Origin: Monosporascus cannonballus
Lineage: Eukaryota; Ascomycota; Sordariomycetes; Xylariales
DNA length: 64,000 nucleotides
Reading direction: 5' to 3'
Assembly: GCA_004154925.1 (NCBI GenBank)
Contig: QJNS01000040.1
Span: 1 to 64,000, forward strand
The notes under the pieces are model-generated. The model saw only the letters and a program-made list of their open reading frames with translations, was not told the origin of the DNA and ran no database searches. How positions within the stretch are numbered: the first letter of the stretch is position 1; the number at the start of each line of letters is the position of its first letter. The position numbers and the translations under genes are program-made. Below are positions 37,401 through 51,839 of the stretch, piece after piece.

Positions 37401-40400
37401 CTTTATACCGCTTTATAAATAATTTTCTTAATTTTAAACGTTTTACGGATATTTAATTGAAACTATTTGCAAATTAAATTTATAAATACCGCTAAAATAT
37501 TGCTAACTAATATGAATAACCTCTAAATATTATTAATTAATACGTTTATTGGCTGGTTAACGTTTATGGCGTATATCTTAAAGGGGGTTTTTATTATTCG
37601 AAAAAGAATATCGTTTAATATCGGTACGTTATTTTATCATTAATAGTATTATAACGGTCCGCAGGTTAAGCGCCGAGCTGGCGTAATAACGCGTCCGGGA
37701 CCGTAACTTTTTTCCGGTTTATAAATTATCTAAAACTGGAAATTGTTAAAAAATTCGGATTAACGTATTTAATATTAAGTTAAATGTTTTATAATACTAA
37801 AATATTAGAAGTTTTTATAATCGGTAATAACTTATATGGAGTTTTCGGCCTTTTATAATTCCGGACGTTATTTTTCAAAAATCTTAATAATAATTAATAA
37901 TTTTTATCGTAAATTTTATAATTATATTTTGCTAAGTTATATTTTATTAGAAAAAGGCGACAGGGGGTAAAACGTCTAATAAATCGTATTACAAAAGTAT
38001 TTTGTTAATACTTAATTGAAAACTTCGGGTTTTAAAATTATTTTCCGCCAAAAATCATGATACAACAAACCGGTACCGTAAAAAAAACGTTTTTAAAATA
38101 TTAAAAAGCCGTTATGGCATTTTTCGTTAAAAGGCTTATATATTTCACCTAATTTATTAAAATAATTAAGGGTTTTGCGATAAATAAAGAGCTTTTTATA
38201 AATCGCCGGTAAAGATTTATAAAATTAAAAAACCGTTATAATTTTCGTGACATTCCGAAAACGTTTTATTATTTAATAACTTCAATTTTTTCGCGGTCCA
38301 TAATAATACCGTTGATAAAGATTATTAGGTTCAAATAACGTATTTTCGTTACGTTAAGTTTAGATTTCCAGATATTACTCGTTAATTTAACGTTTACGCA
38401 ATAACGGATTACTTTATATATATAATCATTATGTTTTTTTTGTTTTTATTATAAATTAAGATATGATGAAAGTAAATTATAATATATTTATTGAAAAAGA
38501 TTAATTATAAATATTTAATATAATACTAAAAAAATTCGGGGCGTTAATTATGCCCAAATTTATAATAAGATATTCGGATAACTCGAATTAAGTTATAAAG
38601 GTTATTCTTCATTTATCTCCAAAAGTAATACGTAGATGATTAAAAGCTGTAAAAATATCGAATTTCGTCAATACCCGTACCAAATAAAAAACATTTAAAA
38701 TTTTCCGGACTAAGGAAATAAGCTAACTGTTTTTTACCGTAACGTTATTAAAGCCGCAGTAATTAACGTAAATACATATTTTATTTTCCGGCATTTTTAT
38801 AAACAAAATAAAAGCTGTTATTAAATATTTATTAAGGCGAATAAAACCTTTTTTAAATAATTATCGATATATTTTCGTACCGTTAGCAGTTCGTAAAAAG
38901 ATATAACTTTCGTACGGTTATACGGTAACGTTTAACCTAGAAATAACTTGATCTTATAATAGAAAAGTTAATACGGTGATAAGAAGTTGGCATTACGAAA
39001 AACGAACGCTTTCGCCAAATCATAATATTTAAATGATAATTTCTTTTAAAAAAATTTCGGTTATTATTATCGTTGATTTGCCGTTAAAATACGTTTGTAT
39101 ATCTTTTTTAATTATGTAACGTAATTAGGACGTTTCGGCTATCTAATTAAAAAAAAAATTCGTAATCTGAGAAAAATAATTTCCGGAATAATAATATCTT
39201 TTTAAAGAACAATATTATACAAAACCGTAATAAATATTAATAACGCTATATCGTTTCCGGATAATAATTAAAAAAAAATAACAATTTCACGTAATACGTT
39301 TATAAAAGCGAAAAATCTGATCAAAAGTATAAAATTTATTATTATTTTTTTTATATAGCAACACGTTACGAAATTAATAATGCGAAATAATTATACCGTT
39401 ACGGGTATAACGTTAAAGTAAGATAAAAAAAATTAAAAAATAAAACGTAATTTTGCCAAAAATAAAGAAATTAAAGATTTCGATACCGTTTCATTATTTA
39501 TTCGTATTATTTTTGCCGTTTAATTAATTAACGGATTTTGTTTTCAAAATCAAAATAATCTGAAAATAACGTTAAAATCGTTAAAAGATTATCGGTAAAA
39601 GGTAAGGTATTTCGTAACGGAACTTATATAAAATCGTACCGTATAAACCGTTATAACCGAACTAATTATAATTTTATTTATTAATCTAAATTAACGAAAT
39701 TAAAAAGTTAAAAAATAAGAAGTATTATTTTAATATGCGAAATAATTATTAATAAATCTTATAAGAGAATATCCGTAATTTATTATAAATCGTACCGGCA
39801 ATATTACGTTATTATTAAATTACAAATAAAACAAAACCACAAAAATAAATTAAAATTTATATAATATATATATATAAATTTAATGTATTATTATTTTAAT
39901 AATTTAATAATCGTTTTTAATCGTAATTGATTTTAAAAATTAAACGTTTTCTTATTACGCCGTATTAATATTTGATTACGGCGTTATAAATATTATATTA
40001 ATTATTATAGATTACGGACGCCGGTTAAGCTATATAAAAATAATTTCTTTTTTTTTCGTAATATATGCAAAAGTTTAATTTACGCCGGTATTACATTTCT
40101 TTTTCGGTTAAAGGGGGCTGCGGCCCGGTAATTCTGATTATTACCGTATTTAAATATATAAATTCGGGCCCAAAAGGCGCCGGGACGTTCGGCAAACGTT
40201 ACAATATCGTTCTATTAGCAGTTTGGCTTTTGGCTATACGCTTACAAAAAATCCGATTTATTATATTATTGGAAAAGGTTTTAAAAAACCGTCTTTACCC
40301 TTAATCGTTTTTAAAAATAAAGTGTTATATTTATAAAAGGAAAACTTTTTAAAATGCCCCGTTAACTTTTTATTATACTAAGATAATATCTAAAGTTAAT

Positions 40401-41427
40401 AATTACCGGCTTTAATTAGCTAAATGTATAACATTATTACAATAATCGGCAAATATTATTAAACTTTATTCCAAAAATTAAAAATTCTTATAGACTTATA
40501 TTAATGTATTAATAATAATATAAATATAATTTAAAAACAAAAACATATCGTTTATATCTTATTATTGTGATAATTACGTTTCGGGATTCGTAATTTATAC
40601 TGTTATATTATTGACTTTATTACGTTTACATAAATAAATATTACTTTAAAACCGTTAAATTATATAAATAAAGTAATTTATAGCTAGAAAATGAAAGTTT
40701 TGATTAATTTTAAATTTTGAGCGTATTAAAGAATATTAATTAATATATTTTTTTAGCTGATTATTAAATTTTTATATTGCCCTTAAATATAAACGGTTAT
40801 AAATTATAAAGGCGGTAATTATTTGGTACTCCGAAAAAAAAATATTTTAAATTTATTAAAAATTAAATACCGCCGAATTATAAAACTATTTTAAATAAAA
40901 TATTAACGAATAACGTATATATATTTTTTATAACCGCCATTGTTTATAATAATTATTTTACCATAATTAAATATTTCTGTAAATGAAAGCTTTTAAAAGC
41001 GACTTATTTCGTTTATCGTAATAATTATTTTGTAATTTAAGTATTTCCGTATTTTAAATATTAATAGATTTCTTTAAAATATATAATAATATCCTTAAAT
41101 ACTTTTTAAAAGCATGCGTATTATTCGAAAAAACATTTTAACGACATAAAACCGCAACTAAACTACGTTATAATAATAATTAAATGGGGGAATTTCTAGG
41201 AAGATACCTTAAAATTCGCAAGTCAAAAAAATAACGTTACGTTATTACTTTATCCATATTTAAAGGTAGGCGTATTAATACCCGTATTACCCTTTTTAAA
41301 AGTCGGGAAATCTGGAGATATTATGGCGAAATAGCGACGTAATAACGGCGGATTTAGGGGGCGGTATAAGCGGTATTATAACGAGGTTATGTAAACTGCC
41401 ATAAGGTTTTTTGAAAATGCAATAAAC
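34482..41427 (-). pseudogene. Ty3/gypsy Gag-Pol polyprotein relic with readable integrase
   Basis: The minus-strand stretch 36911-37180 stays open for 89 codons and is a true remnant of the integrase core: F-T-K-M-R-Y-F-I-A-V-T-N-M followed later by I-I-S-D-Y-G-T, the T-K-M...F-I and I-S-D-[R/Q]-G blocks of retroviral-type integrases. Upstream on the same strand (plus 38281-38345) R-Y-L-N-L-I-I-F and M-D-R-E-K-I-E give the end of the reverse transcriptase domain. RT before integrase is the Ty3/gypsy order. A GC-richer patch at 40090-40240 lies in the Gag part; the plus frame there (40065-40304) is antisense and not a gene. Confidence 0.83.
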
Positions 41428-41577
41428 TGTTACGGCGCTATACGTCTTTTGGGTTTCTAGAAGATATTCCGTTGTTATACGAGGAAGAAAAAAGAGAGCT
41501 ATCTAGCAAACGCGTAACGCTTGTATATATATAGCGAAACGGCGGCTTAAATAAGCCGCTTTGCTAGTGCCGTAACA
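41428..41577 (-). repeat. 5' LTR of the nested gypsy element
   Basis: 150 bases, TGTTACGGCG to GCCGTAACA, the better preserved of the pair, directly followed by the target duplication AAATT. Confidence 0.9.
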
Positions 41578-43371
41578 AAATTACTCGTTTAATTCTTTTT
41601 TCAAAATTTTTAATTTGTATTTATAACTTTATATGTAATGTATTGAGTTATTATATTTATCATTTTTATAAATGCGGTTAAATCTTAAATTATTTCAATT
41701 AACTTTTATATTTTATAACTTTTCATTTTATTTATTAAAGTTTATTTTTATATAGTATATTATATCTCGTCAAATTTTAATAACCTATATATTATGTAAC
41801 TGTTTAGAATAAATTAGTAATTTTCTTAAATTTTCTCTTCCGGTGTATAATAAATACTAAATGAAAATTAACGTCCTTAATCACAATTCAATAATAGTTT
41901 TTACGGTATATCAAATTAAGTATTTTATACATTAAAAATTAATTTAATTGTAACAACTAAAATGTGTTCTTTGTAGATATTCTTTTTTAGTTAATTTTAT
42001 AAAACTATTTGTTTATCGATTTTATTTTATATGGCAAAAATTAGAAAATATCGATATCATCATTTATTAATTTTATCATTTCCGCCTTTACTAAGAAAAT
42101 CGAATATATATATATATTACTTTAGCAAATTGCTTTTTAAATTAGTATATATTAGATATTTTCGGCGATCATAAGAAATGTTATATAATGGATCATATTA
42201 GATTAAGACTTCTAAATCAATAGTTTTTAGTTATTTTGATTACCTGCTAATTATTTTTCAAAATATCTTTTTATTTTTTTAAACATTTTTTAACTTCATA
42301 TTTTCGCATTTCGTATTCGATATCGGACCTTTTATCGAAATAACTCATATTGACAGGAAGTCGAAATTATAGTAATATTATATTTATTTATATTTAGTAA
42401 TTTTCCATCCAAGTTAAATGGCTGTTTTATTATAACAATTTAATAACTTTATTTTTCTAATATGTTATAAGTATTTCGGTAATATCTGATTTTGCTAGAG
42501 TTATAATATTCAACTTAACTTTTATATTTACGTTAAACTGTTTGAAATTTCTTAAATCTTAGCGCTGTACTATACAACGTAGCGAATACGGCTCGTCGTG
42601 TTTCTTAATTCGTTTTATAACAGCTTTATCTTATAATATATTTCCGTACTTTTATTCAAAATTTATATAATTTATTATAAATTTCAATAATATAGAAATT
42701 ATATGTATTTAACGCAATTAAACGAAACACATTAACAAATCTTTTTATCGCTACTTTTTATTCCTTTATAAAATATATCGAATATATTACCGAATTTATT
42801 ATCGGTACATTTTACTTTGGCTATGAGGTTTTTAAATATCATCCTATATTTTGAAGTTAAAGGTTTTTGTGTCAATTATAAAATTTATTATATAATAATA
42901 CGTTTATCTTTCGGATATTTATAATTAACTTTAAACTTATTTTGGAATTTAAAATATTTGGAAAAAGAATTTATGTTAGATTTTTCCCGTTGGACTCACT
43001 GTTTTTCAAATGCGTTTTTATAGCAGAATCGAATTATTTGAAAATATCTATTTTCAAGTAGCTTATAGCGGCACAAATATAATTTAACATTTCGTTTAAA
43101 TCTTAAAACTTAACATAAGTTCGTATCTAGGTTAAAAAGTTTTAAATATTGTTTTTCTTATATAAATGAAGTTTTATCATATTATATTTCTAAATACAAA
43201 TTCATATTAAAACCATTTTTGCTCAACTTGTAAGTTAATAAATATAATTTTAAAATCCTTAGTTTTAATTAAAGTTAATTTATTATAATAATTTCTATAC
43301 TTGAAATCGATATATTAACTAATAAATGTATTTAAATGTTTTAAAACTTTTTGGTACAAAGTTTTAAGCCC
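41578..43371 (-). pseudogene. G1 copy 2 internal region, right part
   Basis: Continues the G1 alignment after the nested insertion, matching G1 copy 1 from about 30590 to its 5' LTR. An example is the TTATTATATTTATCATTTTTA block against 30640-30660. Heavily mutated with no frame left. Confidence 0.5.
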
Positions 43372-43762
43372 TATAGCCTTTCAAGATTTCATTATTAAAT
43401 TTATATCGTATAGATTTATATTAGTAAATATATCTTAAATATTTAAGCATTTACAGAGTTTAATACCTTAATTACCTTTTGTAATATCAAAAATATTTTA
43501 AATAAAGATGTTATATTACAAACTAATATTATGTAATTATAAATTTAATAAATTTATATGTCCTATTTATTGTTTAAGATATCTAAGAACCTTAACCTTT
43601 TAACCGCTTGAAATTCTGTAAACCTTTTATATTAGCTTCAATAGCTGAATGTATTAAGATCTTTAAACGTTTTAAGCTAGTTACGTCATTTTGTTCTATA
43701 TTAGATCTATCTTTTCTTGTCCTAATCGTTTCTAGGCCCACCAAGTCTATTAGATCATAACA
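43372..43762 (-). repeat. 5' LTR of G1 copy 2
   Basis: Ends GATCATAACA and shares the CTAAG / GCTTTAAGC-rich second half with the LTRs at 26300 and 32505. Its first half is very mutated, so the start is approximate. No matching target duplication was found, as expected because the other end of the element is missing. Confidence 0.65.
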
Positions 43763-44928
43763 TTAATATAGATAATAATAAAAAATGGTATTTAAAAAAT
43801 AAACAGTATATCCGATTTCAGTTATTATTTAATAACATATCGAAAATTAAAATAAGTGATTTATTTTAAATTTATGAAAAATTTTAACTTTGTAGCAATA
43901 TAGAATTAAGTATAAATCGATTTTATAAAAATACTTTTTTGATAATAATTTATGCTCGCTAAAAATATAGTTAAAGTTTACAAGTGGGAAATAAAGAATA
44001 TTAAAAAGGAAGTTCAAGAAAAATATGAAATAAAATAAAAAGATAAAAAAAGAAAAAGCTTTTGATTAATGACAAATTACATATTTTGATTGCGGAACTC
44101 CGAGATTTAATAAAATAAATTATTAAATTGGCCCAGTAATTGAAAGCTTTAGGTTTTTTATTATTCTGTATTAATTAGTTGCAGAAAAATATCTCTTTTT
44201 CTTATTTATTACTGAATATCAATCGCAAGTAGTTATAAGCTAAGTTTTTATATATTTTATAAAAAATTTTTAAATACTAAACAAAATTTGATTAACCTAA
44301 ATTTTATCTTAAATTGTTACGACCGAACGAATTACGGTCTCTAAGAACGATCGTAGTAGTAATGTTAAGAAAATAAGTGGAACTACTTATATAATAGTTT
44401 GATAGAATCTATAATAGGGTTATTAAAGCCTGGTTCGATGAAATCGAGAATAAGGTTATTGAAATTATTGGGATTAGAACTAAAAACGGTAAAAGATATT
44501 AGATATACCAATATATTTCTTTTAAAATTAAATATATTGATATGTATTGTATTATTATTATTTAAATTGGTTTAAATATTATCCCATATAATTTTCTGAT
44601 TTTATTAGTGATATCTTTACGATACTTTTATTAATATAAACCTCTACGATTTAAATTTAATAATTAGTTAAATTTCTAATTGTTATATATTATAAGGTTT
44701 TATTTTTAATATTATTAAGTTTTAAATAATATATATTTAAAATACAATATCGAGTAATATTTAATTTTTAGTAGTTCAAAATTTTAAGTTAGAATTAAAA
44801 CATTGGAAAAATAAATTTAGTAATATATAGATTAAGTCATAGGTGTTAAAATTTATATTAGTATTTTCAAATATAAACTTATAAACCTTTAACTTTACGA
44901 TTAAAAAAACGTTTTAAAATTTCTTTAT
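43763..44928. other. AT-rich DNA with an LTR-like start
   Basis: No gene seen. At about 44316 a GC-richer stretch starts TGTTACGACCGAACGAATTA and continues to about 44500, which looks like another gypsy-type LTR or solo LTR. Its end and target duplication were not found. Confidence 0.4.
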
Positions 44929-45078
44929 TATTACGGCATTAGCAAAGCGGGCCCCTTAAGCTGCCGTTTCGCTATATATATAAGAGCGCTACGCGCTTAC
45001 TAGATACGTTCTCCTTTTCCTTCTTTTTACAACAACAAAATATTTCCCAAAACTTAAGCGACGTACTGCGCCGTAACA
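44929..45078 (-). mobile_element. Solo LTR of the nested-gypsy family
   Basis: The reverse complement of 45078-44929 aligns with the LTRs at 34317 and 41428 over 150 bases, sharing TATATATAGCGAAACGGC and both terminal blocks. The flanks TTTAT (44924-44928) and CTCAT (45079-45083) equal each other if two C-to-T changes are allowed, consistent with a 5-base target duplication altered by RIP. No internal sequence remains, so it is a recombination product. Confidence 0.8.
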
Positions 45079-46890
45079 CTCATTCAAATATGAATATATT
45101 TCCGTTTTTAAAGTTTGAACGGATTTGAAAACAAGACTTTTATTATCGTAATTTTTTAAAAACAAATTGTATTGTGAATTAATTTAAATTAATAATAAGA
45201 CATTATTTAGAAATCGTTCAAGAGGACTAAAAAAGATTATTAAAGTTTTTTTCAAATTACCGAAATTTCGAAGAAAAATTAAAAGTTAATTTCCAAAATT
45301 TGAATAAACCCGAAGGGTAATATAATAAATTCATAATTAAAACAAAATAAGCACGCGATAAAGGTACCAAGTTAATCAATAAATCTTATAAAATATTAAA
45401 GAAAATAGCATCAAAAATACAATTATCAAAATAGATGGCACATTATACAAACGTAATATAAAATTGGTGAATATATTTTAAAATATAAATGTGAATTAGT
45501 TATTCAAGAAAATGAAACATATCATTTATATTCTATAGTATAATATCAGATTTTAGAGACGCAGAAACTGATTAACGTAACAATAAAATTTAAATTAAAT
45601 ATTATAATTATATGAATTTAAAATATAGCGGAAGTATTTGTAACAGTTTTCGAGAACGAAATAGTTAAAAAAGTTTTTAAAGGAACGAATAATTAATTTT
45701 AGAATTCTTTTTCATACCAATAAGAAAGTTATTAATATAATTTCACGTTAATTTAAAAACGTATATTTGAATAAAGAATTTAATATAAAATATAAAATAT
45801 CAAATATTTAGCTTAAGAGGTTTTTAAAATAATATATTGCTTTAAAAGGTAATTAAAAATATGCGGATTATATATAGACGATTTATTTTAGAATCGCGAA
45901 AAAATACGTTAAAATATACGTTATATATTTTAGACAGTAAAAATACTTAAATACTAGAATTCTAGAATGTTTATTCATTATTATATAATATGCATATATA
46001 AAAAGATATTAATTCTTTTAATTAGATTTAAAAGACTAAATAAATAAATAATAAGATGTGTTTTTGGGAAGTAGTATTTTTAAATAAATATCCTTAGACG
46101 AAAAACTATATAAAATAGATGAAAAAACAGTGTTTACAAAAAGATTCTATTAATTTCTAAAAATAATATAATTATTAAATTTCAAAAATAGGAATTTATT
46201 TTATTATAGAAATATATCATTTAAAACATATTATTGATTTCGATTTTTAAGTAGTACTTTTAATAATCTTTTAATGACGCTATTAAAATAGAGGTTTGTA
46301 ATTTTATACTATATTTATAAAAAGGAATTATATTAAAATAAAGCACAAGTGTAATGATTCGAAACTTAGCCATCGTATTAAAAGTGATAAGTATAATAAT
46401 ATAAATCGTTATATATAAAAATCTAAAAACGATTTAATAAATTTACAAAACTTTAAAAAAGTCATTTATAAGAGATTATAAAATAAAGAACTTTAAACAG
46501 TTCAGAATAATCTTTAAAAACGTTTATATGTAATGATAACCACCGCTTATAATTTTATTACTTTGGATATACTAATTAAAATACATTAATATACTAAAAT
46601 AAGATAAGGAAAAAACCTATTCCTGATGAATGCGGATATACGAACTATATTACGATCCGAACAAGGATTACCAAAATAAAAAATTCAAAACATTGGCGTT
46701 AATAATTATAGATTTCGATAATTGAAGTATTATAATAACTTATCAAGTAATAATAAGAAAAATATATATGCTTTTTAAATTTAAACATAAAACGAGAAAG
46801 AATTCCTTGATATATATATATATATAAAACCGGCATTTTTTAATTAATCGAAATTAATTATAGACGTAATATATTGCGTTATTTTAAATT
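45079..46890 (+). pseudogene. Possible copia-like retroelement relic, 3' part
   Basis: The plus strand of about 46600-46690 gives a G-L-P-K-x-K word near its end, which resembles the C-terminus of copia RNase H. It is followed by the LTR-like sequence also seen near 13020. The rest is stop-filled and I cannot assign domains. Treat as tentative. Confidence 0.3.
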
Positions 46891-49800
46891 TGGTCTTTTT
46901 AATAAAAAACAATTTCTTTTTTTTTTTGCAAATGATAACAATAATGTAATGCTATAATAAGAATCTTATTTATATGTTTTGAGAAATTACCTCTGTTGTT
47001 TTTGTAATAATATATTTTTTATTTGTTTTAGTTTAAATGTTTTACTTTCTTGTTTAATGAGATCTTAACGTTATGAAAATTATAATATTGTTTCTAAAAT
47101 TTAATATCACATTGTTAATCGTTAATTAACGTTTTGTATGTGCTTTAATAGGGTGATTTTGAGATAAACTAAAACTTTTAGTTTTGTGCTATTAATTTAT
47201 TATATATATTTTAATTATTAATATTATACTTAAACATGTTTTTATTAACATATTTTAAATAGGTTAATCGTGAATAGATCAATAAAATATATTTTTTATT
47301 TTGATATTATAACATATTTTATGTTCTACTTAAAGACCGTTCGGAGTATACGAAATTTATGAGAATTTCCGTTAAAAAATAAAACAAAATCGGAGAAGCA
47401 TTTAAAAATAAATAATAAATATATTTAAAGTTAAAATTGCGTAAATACGTTATTATCTCCATTTTTATTATATAAGTCGAAGGACGTCCTAATTATCTTT
47501 TTTTACATTTTCAATAAATCTTCTTTATTTAAAATCAACTTTTATTTGTTTGTACAGTACGTTCTGCTATAAAAATTTAAATAATTACATTATATAAATG
47601 TTATATATTTAATTAAAATATTATTTTGAAATTTGGTTCTACTAATATATATAAGCAAATTGTAGAAATATGTTTACTTTTATTTTTATTAATATACTTT
47701 ATTATCTTTAAATTTAAACATTTAAAAAGTATTATAAAATATGATAAAAGGTTAATTTAATATTTATATACCATAAATATATTAATAACAATAACATGGT
47801 AAATAATTACTAAAACGTAGTTATTATTTGAATTACGCATAATAACTTTTATTTTCTTTATTTAACAACGTGTAGTACTTTTAAGTAATAATGTAACCGG
47901 TTTTGAACATATATATTAACTTATTGCTTATATTCGCACGCAAAAATATATATTAATATAATAAACCTTTTTAAGAGGAAATACGCTGTATTAATAAGGA
48001 ATATAATTGTTTGTAAAAATTGTATAATTCCTACGTGATATTATACCTTTCGAACTATTATAGATATTGAGTACGATATTAAAATAACATTAAAAACAAT
48101 ACTTATTTTAATTAAATGAAAATACAAGTATAAATCGATTAAAATTAGGTTTTTAATTAAAACGAAATCTTAGAATGTAAGACAATATATCGCCATTTAA
48201 TTTCATCATTACCTTTTTAACGTTCAACATATTTAAAATATTAATATTTATAATTTCGCTAACATTATAAAAATTATATTAAGTTACCTCTGTGGAATTA
48301 AGTATAGTATTAATTTAAATTAATTATCAAAAAGGCTTTTTTCGATAATCTTTATATTAAAATTTATAACTTAATACTGAGATATATAATAAAGCAAATT
48401 ATATTATGAATATATAGCTATAAGGTATACTTAAAACCCTACAACCAAATATAAATAATAGAATTTATTATTATTGTTATAATAGATATATTAAAATAAT
48501 TAATTAAAAAATATTTTTAAGCGCTTTTTGAGAAAGAATTCCTATATAAAAAATATTAAAAGAGTTTCTATTTAATATTATCTACAAAAATACCTTACGT
48601 TATTGTCGTTTTTAATTAACTACTTATAAATATGATTACCTTTATATTTTTTGAATTTTAAATTTTATAATCCTTTATTTTATACTGAATAAATTTACCA
48701 TTTATATTTTAATATTAATATTTACATCTCTATATATATTTGTTTTATTTCCGTACATGTAAATAATTTAACATAGTTATTTTTAATCGCTAAAACATCC
48801 GTTTTAATATAGAATTTACGATTTCAATGAAGCAAATATATTATGAATTAATTAAAAATAATTGTTTTGATATTTTTGAAAATTATTGCAGTGAAACTAA
48901 TTAAAAGATTTAAACATTTAGTTATTTGTTAATACATCGTTTCTGTATTTTCAGAATCTGATGTATATTATATGGATTAAATTTATAATTTAGAAATAAG
49001 TTAGTTTTACATTTTGAATTTTAAAAAATAATAAATTTCTATTTCATAAATATGATAGAAAATAATAATAAATTGTTTTTCTAATTTTGAATATCAAATT
49101 TCTAATTCTTTTAAATTCTATTAATTTGAATACAAGTACAATAATTTATTTAAAATAAATAAATATATCTTTTTATTTGAAGTGCCGTCTTACAACTTTC
49201 TAATAATTACCGATTAATAATGCCAGTGTTTAACCTTAATATTGAAAAGACTTTTATTATTAAATATATTTATATATTCCGGTTTGAAATCTTTTAACCA
49301 GTTCTTTGATTTATTTATTATTATTAATACCTTTAATCTCAGGTAGTTCTCTGTATTAATATTTAAATATATAATTAATATTTACACTAATAATTCGATT
49401 ATTATTTATATTGTTTTTAAATATTGCGAAATAATTATATTTATTATAGAATACTCTGTGTCGATAAACGATGAATATTTAAAATAATATTCATTTCGTT
49501 TTTTTCAGTTACGTTATAAATTAATTATTAAAATAAAGAATTAACTGTATAAGTATTTTGAAAATAATTCGCATTTACTTGCTAAGAATTAAAATATTAT
49601 TTTTAAAAGCAAATATGAAATAAAAGACGTATTTATGAAGGTTATTCATCTTTACCTTAGGTTACTTTATAATATATTTTATTAAAAGTCTTTAATACGT
49701 TAGTCAATTATTTTTTTAAACTGTTGAAATATTTAATTTAATATTTTATAAAGTTTAGGAAATACGTGTTTATATTTTTAAAGTATTTAAAAATTACGAA

Positions 49801-51839
49801 GTATCTTTATTTTTCAGATATATATATATTTTTTATAGTGTTATTGAAAACGTTGGTAACAAGTATGTCAAGTTGATTAAAATATGTAATAATATTTTAT
49901 AAATTTTTATTATATTTTCCTTCCCATATATTTTATAAGAAAATTCTACATCAAATTTTAAAAACTTTTATACGTTAAATAAAACAATTTTTTAAAATGT
50001 AGAACAGAAATCTTTAATAATATTAATTATACAATTAAATATCGTAATATTTCGAAAAGCTAATATAAAGTATTATTTTAATACTTTTTACAGTTTCACT
50101 AATTGACAAAAGAATACGCATTTAATTATTTGTCTTTAGCTATTAATATCTTATTATTATTTGTAATATCATTTAATTTTCATTAATTATGAAATTCCAA
50201 ATGTATTTTTATTATTTATTTTAACATACTCTACAATTTTAAATCCTTAATTTATAGACAATATAATATTTATATTTTTTAATATCCTAAATACAATATC
50301 GTGCAGTTAATTCTTGTTATTAACTAATAATTCCGTTGAATCTATTTTAAATCAATAATTCTTAACTATTGTATATTCTTTTTCAATAGCTATTTTAGGT
50401 TAGAAATGAAAAGGCTTTCTGTAATTATATCAAATTAATTTCGTTTTAAATGCAAATATTTGAATTAGTAAAATTGTTTTGTAAATATGATTTTGTTTTT
50501 TGGAATATATTATTATAATATAAGTAGTTACAAAATGTTATTAAACATTTAAATTTTAAAAATCCCATTATGAATTTCTTTATTTTAGTTAATTAATATA
50601 TTAAGTACTTTTACCGTATTAGGAAAAGATTACATTGACTATTTTAATAAAATTCTTACTTTTATATCTTAATTATATAACATATATATTATAAGACTTT
50701 GGTTCGAAATATTAATATCTTATATTATAATCCTTTATATTGAAATTATAATTTCTATTTGTAAAAGCATCTTCTATTCTATATACTAATTAATAAAAGT
50801 TTAAATTAAAAAGTTTTATACTATTATTACTTAAAAACGTTATTTTAAATATATATTTAATTTACTTTTATATATATTGTTTATTGTTTTTATTAAGTCT
50901 TTAAGGATTCAAATCTGCTGTGTTTAATTAGATTTGATTTATTAAATAATATAATTGCTAATAATCTTTCGTTTAATTCCAAATACCTTTTAAATTTAGA
51001 CCTGGATTTATTTTTATAATTTATATTAAGCTTAAGTATAAGTAAGATTTTGTAAATATAAAAAGTACATGTATTTAAAAGCTTTTAAATTATTATAAAT
51101 ATAATTATACGTAAAATCTAAATTTCGAAATATTCAGGTAATTTATACTAATCTTTATTCATTTCTTAATATCCGTTTTTACTTATTATAAATTAAATAT
51201 TACTCTCTGAAATAATCTTGATAATTCAAAACATTAAATGATTATAATTATGTTCAAAATATTATTTATTAAATTGTTAAAAAAATATAACTCGCAGGTA
51301 TTTTGCAAATATATTTATATATATTACTTAAATTTTATTTTAGTTTTTATAACAGTAATTCGTATAATACTTTTTAAGTGTTATTGGATATCTTTGTTAT
51401 GTTTTATAATTTTTAAATTATTGTATTATTTATTTGTTTTATTTTACAAATTATTTTTTTAAATAAAACTCTTTCCAGTCTTTATTTTGAAAATTATTTA
51501 TTTTTTATCGTTATATCTATTAATCAATTATAAAACTTTAACGTTGTAAAGAACTTTACTTATATTTATAAATAATTAATGTATTTTAATATTAAAATTT
51601 ATCCGCATAATATTTAATTGTATAAAAAAAACTATTCATTTTTATATTTTCTTCAGTATTTAATTCGTTTTAAAATAAATTTGGATTTTTTAAACATGTA
51701 TTAACATTTCAATTGCGTTTACTGGCTAAAGAAACCTCTTCGGTAACTTTTGATATATTATGACAATTATAACAACAAATTTAATTTACTTAATTATAAC
51801 CTTTTACATTCATTACAATCCATTATATTTTAACAAACA
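46891..51839. other. AT-rich RIP-degraded DNA
   Basis: Nearly 5 kb without any recognisable gene, element end or repeat. Frames such as 51238-51462 are made of low-complexity I/L/F/Y/K codons and are not credible. Confidence 0.6.

Larger units (their letters stand above)
34317..41577 (-). mobile_element. Complete Ty3/gypsy retrotransposon nested in G1 copy 2
   Basis: 7261 bases between 150-base LTRs that begin TGTTACGGCG and end GCCGTAACA (GCCGTAATA in the left copy). The target duplication AAATT is perfect at 34312-34316 and 41578-41582. On the minus strand a purine run AAAAGAAAGGGG sits right before the left LTR (plus positions about 34470-34481), so that LTR is the 3' one. Integrase and reverse transcriptase relics read on the minus strand agree. 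Confidence 0.92.
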
